A DNA stretch of 64,000 nt, taken from Larimichthys crocea. Taxonomy: Eukaryota; Chordata; Actinopteri; Sciaenidae. The notes below the pieces were generated by a model. The model ran no database searches. It had not been told where the DNA came from and was given only the letters and a program-made list of their open reading frames with translations. This document shows positions 12,507-24,358 of the stretch, in pieces; within the stretch, counting starts at the first letter, position 1; each line of letters opens with the position of its first letter. The DNA lies in the NCBI RefSeq assembly GCF_000972845.2, contig NC_040017.1, positions 28,551,733 through 28,615,732 on the forward strand. Direction: 5' to 3'. The translations under genes were made by a program, and so were the position numbers.

Positions 12507-14745
12507 ATGGGCTCCAACAGCTCGAGCATGAACAACATCCCGGACGCCGAGCAGCTCGTGCAGGAAACCGGCTGTGAGTTCCACTTTCCTTTGTTTCAGT
12601 CCAACAGATCAGACTGCAGGGAACAGCTGTTCTGTTAGTGAAGACAGTCACTGACTGTCTTGTTACTCTTTGTTACAGTTTGAACCATCACGTGTTGAAG
12701 GACGCTGACAGCTGATGTCATAAAGCATTCATTCATTTCTGTACTTATATTTGTACAAGCTGAACGCCGGAGGAAATGCAGAATATACATTAAAAATGAA
12801 GTGAAGTGTGTGAGTGTGTGTGTGACAGTAAACCCCACAGGAAGCAGCTCAGTGTGTTTTCTGTTATCAGACAGTTCAGGGTGTTCACCACAAACTGAGA
12901 TAAACAGATGAAACGCAGCGTCACTGCGCTGCTCGTCCTGGAGCTTTAACCACGGTTCACTGTCTTCTTCATCAGATCAGGTTTGAGGGAATGTTACAAA
13001 TATATTTTGAATGGATAATTACATCTTTAATATTTGAACTTTTCATACAAAACAAAATGTAACACAAAGTTCTTCACATAAAAACAAAGCTCAAACTGAG
13101 GAAACCTTTTTTAATGTATTTTACAAATAAATAGATAAATACCTCAAACACGACTTGTTGTCACTCTTGGTCTGATACTGGAGTGAAGCTGACAGGTGTG
13201 ATAAAAACATGACGGGTTATTGAATCATCTGTGATCCATCAAACGTTCTCCATGTTTCAGTCTCTGCCGCTCACATCCTTCGTCTCTACGAGAGGTTTCA
13301 GTTTCTGGACAAAGACGACACCGGACAGCTCAGGTTGGTGGATCACTATTTGTGTCATTGAGGATAAAACTTTATTTGTAACCATTTGAAATAACAAATT
13401 CATCAACAGCATCATAACACTCCGTGTTAGCAGCCCTGGAAGTCTCTCTACTCTCGGTCTCTGTGTTCTAGGCCTGAAGATTTCGGAGCAGTTCGGGAGT
13501 TGGCCATGAACCCGATCGGAGACCGAATCATCAGCGCCTTCTTCTCTCCAGGGTACAGCAGCCTGCAAATGTTTAAAAAATGTAAAAATTAGATAAGTGC
13601 AATGCTGATTTTTACATGTGAGACATGAAACCTTCAGGACAAACTAACAGAACTGGAGATTTGAGCGTTTGGACTTTAGAGCACTTCGTTATTTATCCTG
13701 TTTGTCACTTTGAACAAGAAGCACTTCCCTTTCCTCTCTCTCTCTCTCTCCAGACAGGAAACTTTGGACTTTGCCTCCTTTGTTCGGGTTCTGGCTCATT
13801 TCCGACCTGCAGACTCAAACCGAACCAGAGACGGAGCCCAGCCGGAGCCGGCCAACAGCAGCATGAGGAAACTCAAATGTCAGTTCAGTCGGTTCTGCTA
13901 CAACTTTTGATCTATAGACCTCTAATGTTCTTCTCAGACAATGATTCTTTAACTGTGTGTGTGTGTGTGTGTGTGTGTGTTCAGTTGCTTTCCAGTTGTA
14001 CGATCAAGACAGAGATGGAAAGATTTCCAGAGCAGAGCTTCTTCAGGTCTGTAACCGTTAAGTTCATCACTGTGTCTCTCTGCTACCTCCCACACTGAAA
14101 CTAGTTAAAAATGCATATTTAACAGCGATAACTGCTCCTCAAAGGAATATAAAGATTTCACTTTTGTCCTTATCAAGCCAAAGAAAATGACAAGACATCC
14201 ATCACTTAATATTATTTAAAGCTTCCTTCAGGTAACCAAACTACTAGTATCAACAGGAAGCTATAATTGTGCATCATCTGCATAGAAATATACAGTACCA
14301 AATATTTTGAAACAGGCGGAACAGGGCCTAGAATTGACTCTTGAGTTACTCCACGTGAACTGAAGTTTCCACGTTCTACAGAAAAACAGAGATTTGGACT
14401 TCTCAAAGCCAACGTGATTAGTGATTGGTTGACTCTCAGGTGTTACGGGCGATGCTGGGGATGCAGGTGACGGAGGAGCAGCTGCAGAGCATCGCTGAGC
14501 GAGCCATCCAGGAGGCCGACTTCGACCAAGATGACGCCATTTCCTTTGACGAGTTCAGAAAGGTGAGCGGGTCGACCAAATTAGAGACTGAATAGACAAC
14601 CGGCTGTTTAAATCTGCTAACGATGACACAGATAAACAGCTTCCACACTGAAATACTAAAATCTGTTTCCTTTTTTTGTTTTTGTTTTCAGTCCCTGGAG
14701 AAAGTGAACATCGATCACAAAATGAGTATTCGCTTCCTGAGCTAA
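12507..14745 (+). CDS. chp2: Calcineurin B homologous protein 2 (EF-hand, myristoylated)
   Basis: Seven exons join to 194 codons: 12507-12573, 13261-13333, 13472-13552, 13754-13878, 13985-14046, 14440-14562, 14692-14745. All introns are GT/AG and every phase fits. The start MGSNSSS gives Gly2 for N-myristoylation. CHP proteins bind the juxtamembrane tail of plasma-membrane Na+/H+ exchangers and support their activity. The third EF-hand loop (residues 122-133, DQDRDGKISRAE) is canonical, and the fourth (163-174) keeps acidic positions 1, 3, 5 and 12. The two N-terminal hands look degenerate, as in the family. IPDAEQL near the start and the ending KMSIRFLS match CHP2 better than CHP1. Length is close to human CHP2 (196). 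Intron 5 carries a dead LINE piece. Regulation is not visible beyond CCAAT-type motifs upstream. Confidence 0.92.
14212..14412 (-). mobile_element. LINE reverse-transcriptase fragment in chp2 intron 5
   Basis: The minus strand reads GVTQESILGP and then, after a frameshift, a segment resembling the Y-A-D-D catalytic box of CR1/L2-type reverse transcriptases (about 14280-14265). It is a short decayed insertion antisense to chp2. Confidence 0.55.
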
Positions 14746-14914
14746 AGACAAAGACGGAGGAACAACAAAGTGTGAAAATCTGTAGGGATTTGGTTTGGGT
14801 GGATGTGCCTAATGAGTATAATGTGCTACAGGAATAAGTTATTTAGATTTGTGAATGTAATCAATGAGGCAGGGCAAAACTATCACAACTTTCCCTGCAG
14901 AGCAGGTCTAGATC

Positions 14915-15070
14915 ATCTTCTTTAATGCCCACCATGAGCGAGCACTTGGCGACGGTGGCAGGGGAAAAAAAACTACCTTTAAGGGGCAGAAACCTCGAGC
15001 TGAGCCGACTTCTAGTGGACGGACATCTGCTGGTTGAGTTTAGAGAGGGAGATCACATGAGTTCTTCTTC
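14915..15070. mobile_element. Interspersed repeat fragment common in teleosts
   Basis: The segment includes GAGCGAGCACTTGGCGACGG, then a GTGGCAGGGGAAAAAAAACT run, a CTTTAAGGGGCAGAAACCTC run and a GACATCTGCTGG end. I recognise this as a high-copy teleost repeat of unknown class. It lies in the presumed 3' UTR of chp2. Confidence 0.4.
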
Positions 15071-15088
15071 TCCCTTTTAAAAGAAACT

Positions 15089-15094
15089 AATAAA
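15089..15094 (+). terminator. Candidate chp2 polyadenylation signal
   Basis: An AATAAA hexamer 344 bp downstream of the chp2 stop. It is the first good signal after the stop codon. Confidence 0.4.
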
Positions 15095-15169
15095 CAGAGA
15101 AGAGAGGCAAAGGTTTGCGTGGACTGTCCATGTGTGAACACTATCTCGAATGCAGACACCCAGTGTAGC

Positions 15170-15320
15170 ATCTGTTTTCATAAACCAAAGCATAGGTCAT
15201 GGTAGAAGAAGTCAGAGAATCACCAAAGTACCAGAAGACCATGAATGTTCAATATTTTGTGACAATCCATCGAATAGTTGTAGAGATATTTCAGATATCC
15301 CTGGAGGAAACCATAAGGCA
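15170..15320. repeat. Interspersed repeat remnant
   Basis: The GTGACAATCCATCGAATAG segment followed by a TTGTAGAGATATTTCAGATA segment is a frequent teleost interspersed motif. The class is unknown to me and the boundaries are approximate. Confidence 0.35.
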
Positions 15321-17200
15321 AACTATAAGAGTCAACGCTCAGCAGAAAGTAAAGCTATGGGTTGGGTTTGAGATACCCGGTGGTTCAGAAATTCAAGGCC
15401 GATGATCTGCTGGTTCATATGGAGCAGAGAAACAACATGCACGGTAAACACGATGACCTACTGCCTGACGAAAATTCATTGTAACTGCATCTGCACTGTA
15501 GATGGCTTCATGCCACCTGGAAATGTGGCCAAATGTGTCAGAGAGAAGAAAAACATCTGCTGGATGCAACTGTCTGTGTTTCAGAACAGGTCCAGCTACA
15601 ATGAGATATCTCTGTGAACCCCAGTCTTTAATTATCACTCAGCTTTGTTGAACATTTGATTCGGATTGGTCAATCACAGCTGCGGCCTTTATTTTTTCAT
15701 AGCCAAACGTGTTATGAATTGTAGTCTGCTGCTGTTGATGCACTTCTGATCATAGAGTCTAGAAGACCTTGGACGTTTTATTTAAATCAATAGAATCATT
15801 TTTAAATGACGTGAGTAGCCGTGTAAACAAAGAAATGAGAGAAATACGCCCTGACAGGTTGATGCTGGAGGTGTTGGACATCATGAACCGACTTCAGGGT
15901 TCAGAGTTCATCTTTCATGAAAGTAAACCTGCTTGCTGCTTCACCCGCTCCTAGAAACAACGATGCCAGCACTTTTCACTTCACTACTTCCATCTTTAGA
16001 TTTTCTAATCAGCATTTCTACACCTCTGAACACCACATCAGTCCTTTCTTCAGACTGTCCATAAGCCTGCAGCACTTCAAAGCCTCGGTTCACGGAGCTT
16101 TCCATTTTAAACAAAGCCTTTGTTTTGTAACACAGTATGAGTCATGGAATGTTCCCCAGCTGAGGTTTTGAATTACCGCTCCAATAATAGATCACATTAT
16201 TGCTTAAATAAATATCTTTAGACCCGCTCTGTTTATCAGAAGTGTCCTGCCAATATATCTTGTTTCCCCTGTTCCTGAGTTGTAAGTGTCTGTTTGGGTA
16301 AATGACCTGACTGACAGTTTGGATGGACTCCACATGTGGGTCCACATACTTTTTGCATGTGATAAAATTGAATGTGAAGTAAATGTCTGTTCCTTTTTAG
16401 CCAGACAAAAGCTTTATTACAGAAACATTGTTGTATTTCCTGCTTTGACCACTAGGTTGAGCCATTGCTAAATATTTTCTCTGAAGTGGTCGGTGGTGTG
16501 TAACAGCTGGAGAAGATCATCAGACACCATCCCATTTTTAGGGTTATCTTTCTTGGATCATGAAAGACACAGCAGCTCCTTTCACTCTCCTAATAACTAA
16601 CTGCCTTTTGGCACCTTGGAGGCACAGAGACCAGAACCAAGATTCTGGAGTCTTAATCTTCTTCATATGTAACCAAAGGTGACAGCTGAGAACCACCATC
16701 GAGCAAATCCAACAAACTCATAATCTGACCCACTGGATCTTGATGTATGTACAAGGGTCAGTAGAAAAGAGATTTACTGTCCGTTTGGCATCTGAAACAA
16801 CAGAAGTGAAAATGCCTCTGTGGTAGAGACAACATGACAAAGTGAAGGAAATGTGATGCAGGCCAGAGGTTTCATCATGAACGCATCTCGACATTCTGCC
16901 TGAACCCAGCACTGTACACAATATTAAAGTCTTAAAGCTTAAACATTGTTCTATCATCATCAACAAACTTTTATTTTGAAGTCCTCGTGAAGTAGAACTT
17001 AAAGTGTTTTCAGGCGTTCTTCATGGCACCTCAGTTTGTCGTTCCCTGATAAACCACAAAAAGCTGTTGATGATGTCATCCTGCACTAATTCTACAGCCA
17101 ATCAAACGCTTTCTCTATGCGTCTATGAGCGACTGTGTGACCAGTCAGAAACCACAAAGACAAATAAAAACTCTGCAAGCATTTTGAATTTTTCCACTTT
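15321..17200. other. Intergenic, no gene recognised
   Basis: Several short open frames occur but none has a splice chain or family resemblance. I see nothing else here. Confidence 0.35.
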
Positions 17201-17206
17201 TTTAAT
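17201..17206 (-). terminator. Candidate cox7a polyadenylation signal
   Basis: The minus strand reads ATTAAA about 90 bp beyond the cox7a stop codon. This is a common variant of the polyadenylation hexamer. Confidence 0.35.
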
Positions 17207-17293
17207 GTAATAATGAAAGTAGGACGGCTTGTGGTTAGTGTTCGTGAGCGTCGTTCTCCATGCGATAGACCGAGCCCGGGGTTCTTTGCTCCT

Positions 17294-18848
17294 CTATTCT
17301 TTCTTATGAGGGAACGAGGCGAAGACGAGCCAGTACACAGAGTACATGGCTCCTGTAGAGGAGACAGAAAACACACAAATAAAGATATTCAAGGATTATC
17401 TGTAAACCTTTAGAAATGTTTGCTTGTGGTGTGAATTGTTGGTTCTCTGTAAAATTAAAGGAATCACGCTGGATATCTTTCCAGATGTGGACTGGGTAAT
17501 GTGTTAAGAATGAAAGGACCAAAACATAAAGACCAGGAGGAGTTCTGTTGGATTTAGGTCAGTCGAGCATCGGGGACAGTCAATGGTATCAATCCTTCAT
17601 CCTCCAGGAACTGCCTGCATGGTCGTGCACCAGGAGGAACCCGGGACTGCACCAGCGTAGGGTCTGACAATGGGTCATTTTGAGCCGTGTATTATAATAA
17701 AGAGTCCAGTGTCAAGAGATATGATCAAACTGATCTGATTAAAGACGAACTTCTTCAGAATTAAGGCAGCGTCATGTCTTGAAAGGCAGAGTAGTAAATC
17801 CTCTCTTCTCCTTGGCCAAGCTTCAATAAACCTTTCAGAGTTTCAAAGTTCTAAAACCCGATCCGTGCTTTTCTTTTTAGACGTGGCAACAGTTACAGCT
17901 TCTTCTGTTGCATTTCACAACAGACACCATATGTTTTGCTACTCTGCTGAATATTATCCACATTATTCAAGTGAGAACAGAAACATATCAGCATCTGTCT
18001 TCACGTTACCTCCCAGAGTTAGCGTCATGGTTGCCCGGTAGAGCACGACGTCACCGGTTCCTCCCTTGATGTGAACCGGCAACCCGTTATCCGCCTGCAA
18101 CCAAACAAAGCACACGACCAGAACATCAGCATGGAAGCTGCTAAACCTGGGAGAAGGTGAAACTGTTTACTGGGCACGGTTAGCTGGTTAATAACAGAAC
18201 GGTTAGCTGGTTAATGACAGAACGGTTAGCTGGTTAATAACAGAACGGTTAGCTGGTTAATAACAGAACGGTTAGCTGGTTAATGACAGAACGGTTAGCT
18301 GGTTAATGACAGAACGGTGAGCTGGTTAATAACAGAATGGTTAGCTGGTTAATGACAGAATGGTTAGCTGGTTAATAACAGAACGGTTAGCTGGTTAATG
18401 ACAGAACGGTTAATAACAGAACGGTTAGCTGGTTAATAACAGAACGGTGAGCTGGTTAATAACAGAATGGTTAGCTGGTTAATGACAGAATGGTTAATAA
18501 CAGAACGGTTAGCTGGTTAATAACAGAACGGTGAGCTGGTTAATAACAGAACGGTTAGCTGGTTAATAACAGAATGGTGAGTGGAGATTTGTTCCGTTTC
18601 ACAAGCTGATGCTGTTTGTTGAGCCTCATGTTGGACCTGTTGTCTGCTGGCGCTGACTTTGGATCAGTACCTCATAATCTAATCTAATCATACAACAACG
18701 CAGCCAATAACCCAAACTAAACATTTAATACTACCGTGGTTTAAAACTGTTGTTCAGTTACCTGGAAGAATTTCTGGGCCTCGGGGACTTTGTTCGTCAG
18801 CCGCCTGGCAGGCGTGCTGAAGGCCCGACGGGCCAGAACTGGAACTTT
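17294..18848 (-). CDS. cox7a1: Cytochrome c oxidase subunit 7A (COX7A1-like); first exon unassigned
   Basis: Three minus-strand exons are clear: 18848-18762, 18094-18010 and 17352-17294 (stop TAG). They join in phase through GT/AG introns. Exon one of these reads ARRAFSTPARRLTNKVPEAQ, a mitochondrial presequence leading into the conserved VPE.QK.FQ block. The next gives ADNGLPVHIKGG and LYRATMTLTLGG, and the last GAMYSVYWLVFASFPHKKE, containing the single transmembrane helix. COX7A is a small inner-membrane subunit of respiratory complex IV. Closeness to supt5h, as on human 19q13, favours cox7a1 over cox7a2 or cox7a2l. A start exon must lie upstream in phase 0. One 15-nt candidate (19481-19495, M-Q-R-G-T before a GTGAG donor) fits but is weakly supported. 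The first intron here contains a large minisatellite. Confidence 0.8.
18176..18585. repeat. 23-bp minisatellite in the cox7a gene
   Basis: About 18 tandem copies of a 23-bp unit built on ACGGTTAGCTGGTTAATAAC plus AGA. Variants have GTGAGC for GTTAGC and AATGG for AACGG, and some units are shortened. It lies between two coding exons. Confidence 0.95.
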
Positions 18849-18984
18849 CTGGAAATGCAAAGAAACGAGACACTGAGTTTGGAAAACTGACAATGCAGAA
18901 CCAGTTTAATGGTTTCATCGTTATCGCGCAATAAGAAACTTCCCTCCCTGTTCCAGCAAGTTTTCATGTTTTAATACCCTCAAC

Positions 18985-19070
18985 AGCAACCTCCACCTCC
19001 TCCTCCTCCTTCTTGTCCTCCACCTCCTCTTCTTCCACCTCCTCTTCGTCCTCGTCCTCCAGCAACAACC
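18985..19070. repeat. Polypyrimidine (CCT)n-rich tract
   Basis: An impure CCTCCT/CTTCTT tract on the plus strand. The minus-strand open frame through it is arginine-rich and is an artefact. Confidence 0.7.
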
Positions 19071-19254
19071 TCCTCCTGGCTTCAAGTAGTTTTCCAGTGA
19101 AGGCTGCATTCTTTAGTCCAGAGTCATGGTTTACTTAATGAGTTTATCAGTAAAGCACGATGCATGAACCGCTACGTCCGGCTGATATCGAAATAAAATA
19201 TTACGGGAAATGCAAAACTTATTTTGAATGACATTCTTCAGGATTCTACGGAAA

Positions 19255-19345
19255 TTTTTTTTGGCCTCTTTCGAGCTTTCATTGGGCCACAGGTCGGATT
19301 TGAACCCTGGGCCACCGTGGCTCCTTTAACTGAGCTAATGAGCCT
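19255..19345 (-). mobile_element. tRNA-derived SINE head
   Basis: The minus strand has A-box TTAGCTCAGTTAAAGG and B-box GGGTTCAAATCCG, followed by ACCTGTGGCCC. Flanks do not pair into an acceptor stem and A-to-B spacing is short, so this is a SINE head and not a functional tRNA. Confidence 0.5.
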
Positions 19346-20861
19346 GACTGCTTTTCCCTAAACATTCACTTTATTAATTATTATTTCCAGTTTGTATTTG
19401 TATGTTTTATTTATTATTTTCTCTCAATGAGTTATTTTCATTTACCATTATTTTACTAATTGACCTCCTGGGCTTCTCACAGTGCCGCGTTGCATTGCTG
19501 ACGGTGATATTGGATTTTCATTGGAGCCATTTATGTTGAAATCTTCGGTGCGTATTGTTCATACTTTATGTTACCAAGCTGTTTTGTCCGCTTATATAAG
19601 TTTGATAGACGTTTTTATTTTTGGACTACACAGTCATGTAACCTGTGCACTGTGCATGTTTGAATCATGCGTTTCATACATTGAGTCATCTTCCTTCATG
19701 CCCCCAACCACACTCCGTTACACATGAAGAAACAGGTGCTGCTGTATTCAAGCGTCTGCGAGCGCTGATCCACAGACAGACCAATGTTGTGACATGAGCG
19801 CTGTGCGGTAACAATGCAGCCTTTACTGGAAAACAGCTTTTCTTTATTTCTATTGGAATCTGTTGTGAAACATACCAGCAGAGTCTCAGCACCAGCAACT
19901 AATACGGTATTCCCTTTGAAATAATAATGACGTTGTTACGAAGGCCTAATTTTAAATGTCCTAGTGGCAACTGGAAGATCTCACCATGAATGCTGGCAAC
20001 CTGACCCAGGCATCGCCTCAATGATTTTATATAAAACATCTGTAGTACTGAGACTCCAGCGTGTGAAAGAAGAAGTGACTCTGACATTTGTATCGTTTCT
20101 GTTTTCGCTGAAATCGACTCTGTGTCTCTGTTCCCGTTTCTATCATCATACAAAGATACGAGGAGTCCAAATCAGGTCGGCCCGACACCTGAACCCGTCT
20201 ACGACAGAGCGCAGCGTTTGGAGCAGACAAACCAGTTTTCGTGGGTTTGGTTGACTCATCAGAAAACTGTTCAAACACCTGACAGAACAGTGGAGCTGCT
20301 CGTCAACAGCTGCCTCAATTCACAACTATCCATGCAATTAACTAATTAATTAGCAGCACTAAGCTGGTCCCGTCCTTTCCTCACTGACGGGATGTTCGTA
20401 AAGATCCTCCACACATTTGAAACGAGCTGTTGCTGACGATGTTTTTCAGGCTAAAGTCGTGTTGTGCTTTGAAATAACAAAAAACAAACTGAAATTAATT
20501 ATTTCATGCAACATTTGGAGCATGTATGAAACTTTGATGTTTTACTGAGTGTGAGATTCTTTGCTTTGTTCATGACATCATGTTCTCTATTAAACTTTTT
20601 ATTTCCGCCGCCTGGAAGTCATTTTAAGTCGTGTTGTGAATTCTTATACTTTCTCTGCTTTTAGCGTCTTTGACCTTTATTTTGAAAAAAAAAAGCGCTC
20701 AGCTGTCACTTCCTGCTCTGCCTGACACTTTAAGGCAGCTGCCTGACAACCAAGGTCACATCAGGTAGCTGCAGGCGTGACTGACCTCACTGTCGGCCAA
20801 TCACAGCCTCAGAATCTGACACCTAAACCAATCAGGAGTCAGGAAGGGAAAGAGCCCACCC

Positions 20862-20866
<5 letters not shown>
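19346..20866. other. Intergenic, no gene recognised
   Basis: Apart from the weak candidate first exon of cox7a at 19481-19495, I see no gene. Open frames at 19482-20349 have no family resemblance. Confidence 0.35.
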
Positions 20867-20872
<6 letters not shown>

Positions 20873-20905
<33 letters not shown>

Positions 20906-20941
20906 GCACTGAAGCCCAACAGTTAATGTCAACAACTGAGG

Positions 20942-20975
<34 letters not shown>
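20873..20975. repeat. Inverted GT/CA microsatellite pair
   Basis: A (GT)15 tract (20873-20902) is followed 40 bp later by a (CA)16 tract (20943-20975). The two arms are complementary and could fold into one hairpin. Confidence 0.9.
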
Positions 20976-20978
<3 letters not shown>

Positions 20979-21059
20979 TGACTGTTGGATCGTCTGTTTG
21001 GGAAAGATTCATTAGTGAAATTAAAATAAATACAAACGTAAAATAAATATTATTCCGAG

Positions 21060-22000
21060 ACAAAAAACTTGTTTAGACAGACTGACGATTACAAGAAAGT
21101 ACGGAAGTATATTGATGCCAAACCAGCCAGAAGAAAACGGATCAGTGTCACGTTATGTCGCGTAACATTAACGTTAGAACGAGATATTTTCACGTACACG
21201 TTATTACGATACACAAAGTTAAAACATTTAACTCACAAGTTACGACAAACAAAACAAATTTACAATTTATCTATTCGTTATTACGTCACAACTCGTTCCA
21301 CGTGCCAATTACGTCCAAACTTGAGACATTTTAATAAGAAACTTCGATTTTTTCACGATATATAACAAAACATTTTACAAATGTAGCCACGTAACAATGT
21401 TCTACATGACATACATGAAAGGTTTATTGTACGTACGTTACGACATACAAACTTAGCATGTTGTAAAAAAAAAACATTTCACATGATAACGTGAAATTTT
21501 ATAACAAGTTGTCACGTTATAATTAAAATAAGTATTTTTGTTTTTTATGTGGTTGAAAATATCTTGTTTTATGTGAGGAACAAGAAAAGTTTGTTGTTTT
21601 AACGTGATACGTTTTTATGTTGTAATAACTTGAAACAAACATTATATTATATAATATATAACATTGTCACGTGGTCACGTTTGTACGTTGTGATAAAATA
21701 TTTTCAAGTTACGACAAACAAAACAAATATTCTTTTTATCTATTTGTTATCACGTCATAAGTCGTTCAACATGCCAACACATAAATGGTTTTAACTTATT
21801 GTGACGTACAAACTAACAAGTAACTTTATTTTTTTCACGTTTTATAACAATATAAAAACGGGGAAACAAAATAAAGACAGACGTGAAAAATATTATATTC
21901 GTTAAATATTAAAAAGTCGTTATAATTAAGAGTTAATTAGATATAATTATATCTTGTTTTACGTGATACGTTTTTATGTGCCACAAAAGCAAGCTCAAAA
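21060..22000. repeat. AT-rich, ACGT-rich repetitive block
   Basis: The block is AT-rich yet dense in ACGTTA, CACGT and ACGACA words. Two diverged copies of a ~140-bp segment sit about 473 bp apart, starting CAAGTTACGACAAACAAAAC at about 21235 and 21707. No coding signal is convincing. Confidence 0.65.
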
Positions 22001-22708
22001 CAAACTTTCCAGGACCTTTTCCAGGGGTTTTTCCTGACAGTTTTATTGCTATTGAATGTAACAATAAAAAAACTGTTCAAATCAAGAAGAATTTATTTTA
22101 TTTTACGGAGATAAACCTTGAAAGTTAAAGTGTTTGTTACATGTCCAACCTCCCAACAGCCAACAAGTTTCAAGTAGAAGAACATGGATTATTTCCAGGA
22201 TATCTGATCTTAATTTCCAGGACCGGTCTTTAAATTTTAAAATTCTCATAAATGTCGACCACCGAGACACTTTATCATAAACTCTGAAAAAAGACCAATG
22301 AGTCAGCAAATGCCTCCTGGAAAAGTGTCCTTAAAAACCCTGGAGTACCTTAAACTTGCTGCTCTGCATTGACCCTGCAGCAGGTCACGTGATCTGCAGT
22401 CTGTATATATAGATCATGTCTGTACCTCGTATGACACGGCGTCGAGGAAACACGCTCAGCTGTGAGACTTTGACACGCGTGTCCTCCACAGTCCAGAGGT
22501 CAGGCCTGGCCTGGCCTCACGTCACGGCACACAAACCTCTTCACCTGGTCTCTGTCTCCACCTGACACTCCAGGTGACACACTCTGTCACCTGGAATAAC
22601 TCAGACCAGCAAACAGCAACAAAACACACAAAATCTTTGGGCATTTACCAGCAGGTGATTCATGTCCGAGTCGAGCTGCTCTGCCTCGCTTCACACTGGC
22701 ATGGACAT

Positions 22709-22710
<2 letters not shown>
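22001..22710. other. Intergenic, no gene recognised
   Basis: Nothing recognisable beyond unique-looking non-coding sequence. Confidence 0.3.

Positions 22711-22745
<35 letters not shown>
22711..22745. repeat. (CA)n microsatellite
   Basis: About 17 uninterrupted CA dinucleotides. Confidence 0.95.
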
Positions 22746-22747
<2 letters not shown>

Positions 22748-22904
22748 TATCAGTGTTTCTGAATGTCTGCCAAACTACGAGCTGCTGCAGAGGCCAAACA
22801 GTCTGTCGGCCGGTTAATGACTGATGCAGCTGTGAAACTGTGGCTGCTGCACACTCAGTGTTTGTGAGTCACTGAGGAGCTTTTATGACTGTCAATGTAT
22901 GATA

Positions 22905-22959
22905 ACAGTGAACACAGCGACAGAACCTCTGAACCGGCAGTGTCCAGTCTAACAGTGAA
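22905..22959 (-). repeat. Solitary unit of the 47-bp VNTR found at 49.7-50.3 kb
   Basis: Read on the minus strand, this ~55-bp stretch matches one and a bit units of the 49.7-50.3 kb minisatellite essentially base for base (GACTGGACACTGCCGGTTCA core, then the CAGAGGTTCTGTCGCTGTG part). It is not tandem here. Confidence 0.9.
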
Positions 22960-23337
22960 TAATAATAAGAAGAAGAAGAGGTGGAGGTTCTGGCCCAGCA
23001 GCATGGAGCTCTTTTTTTAAATCCAAGTGATTCACCAAAATAAAAGTCCGCTGAATGTGGTGTGTTTTCTCTCTGCCAGCTGTCAGGTGCAGCAGAGCGC
23101 TCACTTCCTCTAAAGACAAAGTCACGACCCGAGTTCTGCGTCCAGGTTTCACTCTGATCGTTTGACGGGGAAGTGAAGCTCGGACAGCAGCAGCTCTGCG
23201 GTACGTCTCTCTGAACTTTATCTCAGAAAACATTCACTGATGATGATTCACTTTAAATTTTAATAATAATATTTCTGAGTTTTCTTTCTAGATTAAAAGA
23301 AGTAAACTTTATTTCAAAATCTTGTTTTAAATCTAAT

Positions 23338-23340
<3 letters not shown>

Positions 23341-23369
<29 letters not shown>
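23341..23369. repeat. (CA)n microsatellite
   Basis: About 14 CA units directly abutting the transposon end at 23370. Confidence 0.9.
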
Positions 23370-23373
<4 letters not shown>

Positions 23374-23915
23374 GTGCTGCTCAAATGTTTGTGAACCTCA
23401 CAGCGATTGTCAGATTTTTTGTAAAAATACTAAAATAACTCGATTAAATGTAAAGTTATACCCCAAACTAAAGAAGTGGTTATATTTTCATTCTTTATTT
23501 TAAAAGGTGTTTAAGAAAAACTCTTTTCTGGTTTCTGTAGTGGCTCATCAGTCACATCTACTTTGGAGGATATTTGCCAATGTTCTTGTATTATTAATAA
23601 CATTTTAGAAGTATTATTCAGTAGTATATTTTAGAAGGTCGTGCCTAGGCAGACTTGTAGTCTTCTTCATAGCTCTCCATTTGTAGATGATCTGCCTCAC
23701 GTTTTGAGATGACTTCATAGCTGTCACTGTTCCTGAGGTCCTCTGAGATCCCGCCTCCTCTCTGCATGATGACCTGTATGGGTTCACCTGGGTCCAATCA
23801 GTGATGCACAAACATCTCTGATGTTATTGGTCCATTTCATTCAGACACCAGATTCTACTGAACTGCTTCTTTTAACCAATGCAGCTCAGGGTTCACGAGC
23901 CTCTGCACCTACATG
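23370..23915. mobile_element. Non-autonomous DNA transposon remnant
   Basis: The left end reads CAGTGCTGCTCAAATGTTTG then TGAACC, a terminal sequence common in teleost cut-and-paste elements. The right end near 23889-23912 (GGGTTCACGAGCCTCTGCAC) is an imperfect reverse complement of it. The interior keeps a ~200-bp transposase-like remnant on the minus strand with stops. The superfamily is not assigned. Confidence 0.5.
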
Positions 23916-23940
23916 TCCACCAATATTGAATTGATAAACA

Positions 23941-23982
23941 TGTATATATATGTGTGTGTATGTGTGTGTGTGTGTGTGTGTA
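23941..23982. repeat. (GT)n microsatellite
   Basis: Imperfect TA/TG then GT dinucleotide tract about 90 bp upstream of the rnaset2 start codon. Confidence 0.85.
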
Positions 23983-24070
23983 CATACAAATACTGCAGTA
24001 CAGCTTCTCGTGTACTCTGGCGTCTTCTTCGTTGATCTCTGATCGATCAGAATACTTCAGATCTCTGAGG

Positions 24071-24313
24071 ATGTGGTGCTCGGTCCTGCCCCTGCTGTTC
24101 AGTCTGAGTCCTGCGGTTCTGATCCTGCTGCAGCTTCCTGACTACGCCGACACACAGGAGGACTACAAATATGGCCGCCCGGGCTCAGAAAAGAAGTTCT
24201 GCACCTGGAAATGTCTCCTGTTCACCGTGCAGTGGCCCGCAGGGTTCTGTCAGGTGATCATAAACAACATTATTCAGCTGATTACAAGCCAGTCACATGA
24301 TTTAACACCTGCC

Positions 24314-24358
<45 letters not shown>

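Noticed and set aside
17214..17293. tRNA-like SINE head just past the cox7a stop
   Set aside because: An A-box-like GTGGTTAGTGTTCG is visible but there is no acceptable B box. It is more simply 3' UTR.
18921..19109. Arg-rich minus-strand ORF near cox7a that starts MQPSLENYLKP
   Set aside because: It is formed by a polypyrimidine tract and cannot splice in phase to the cox7a exons.
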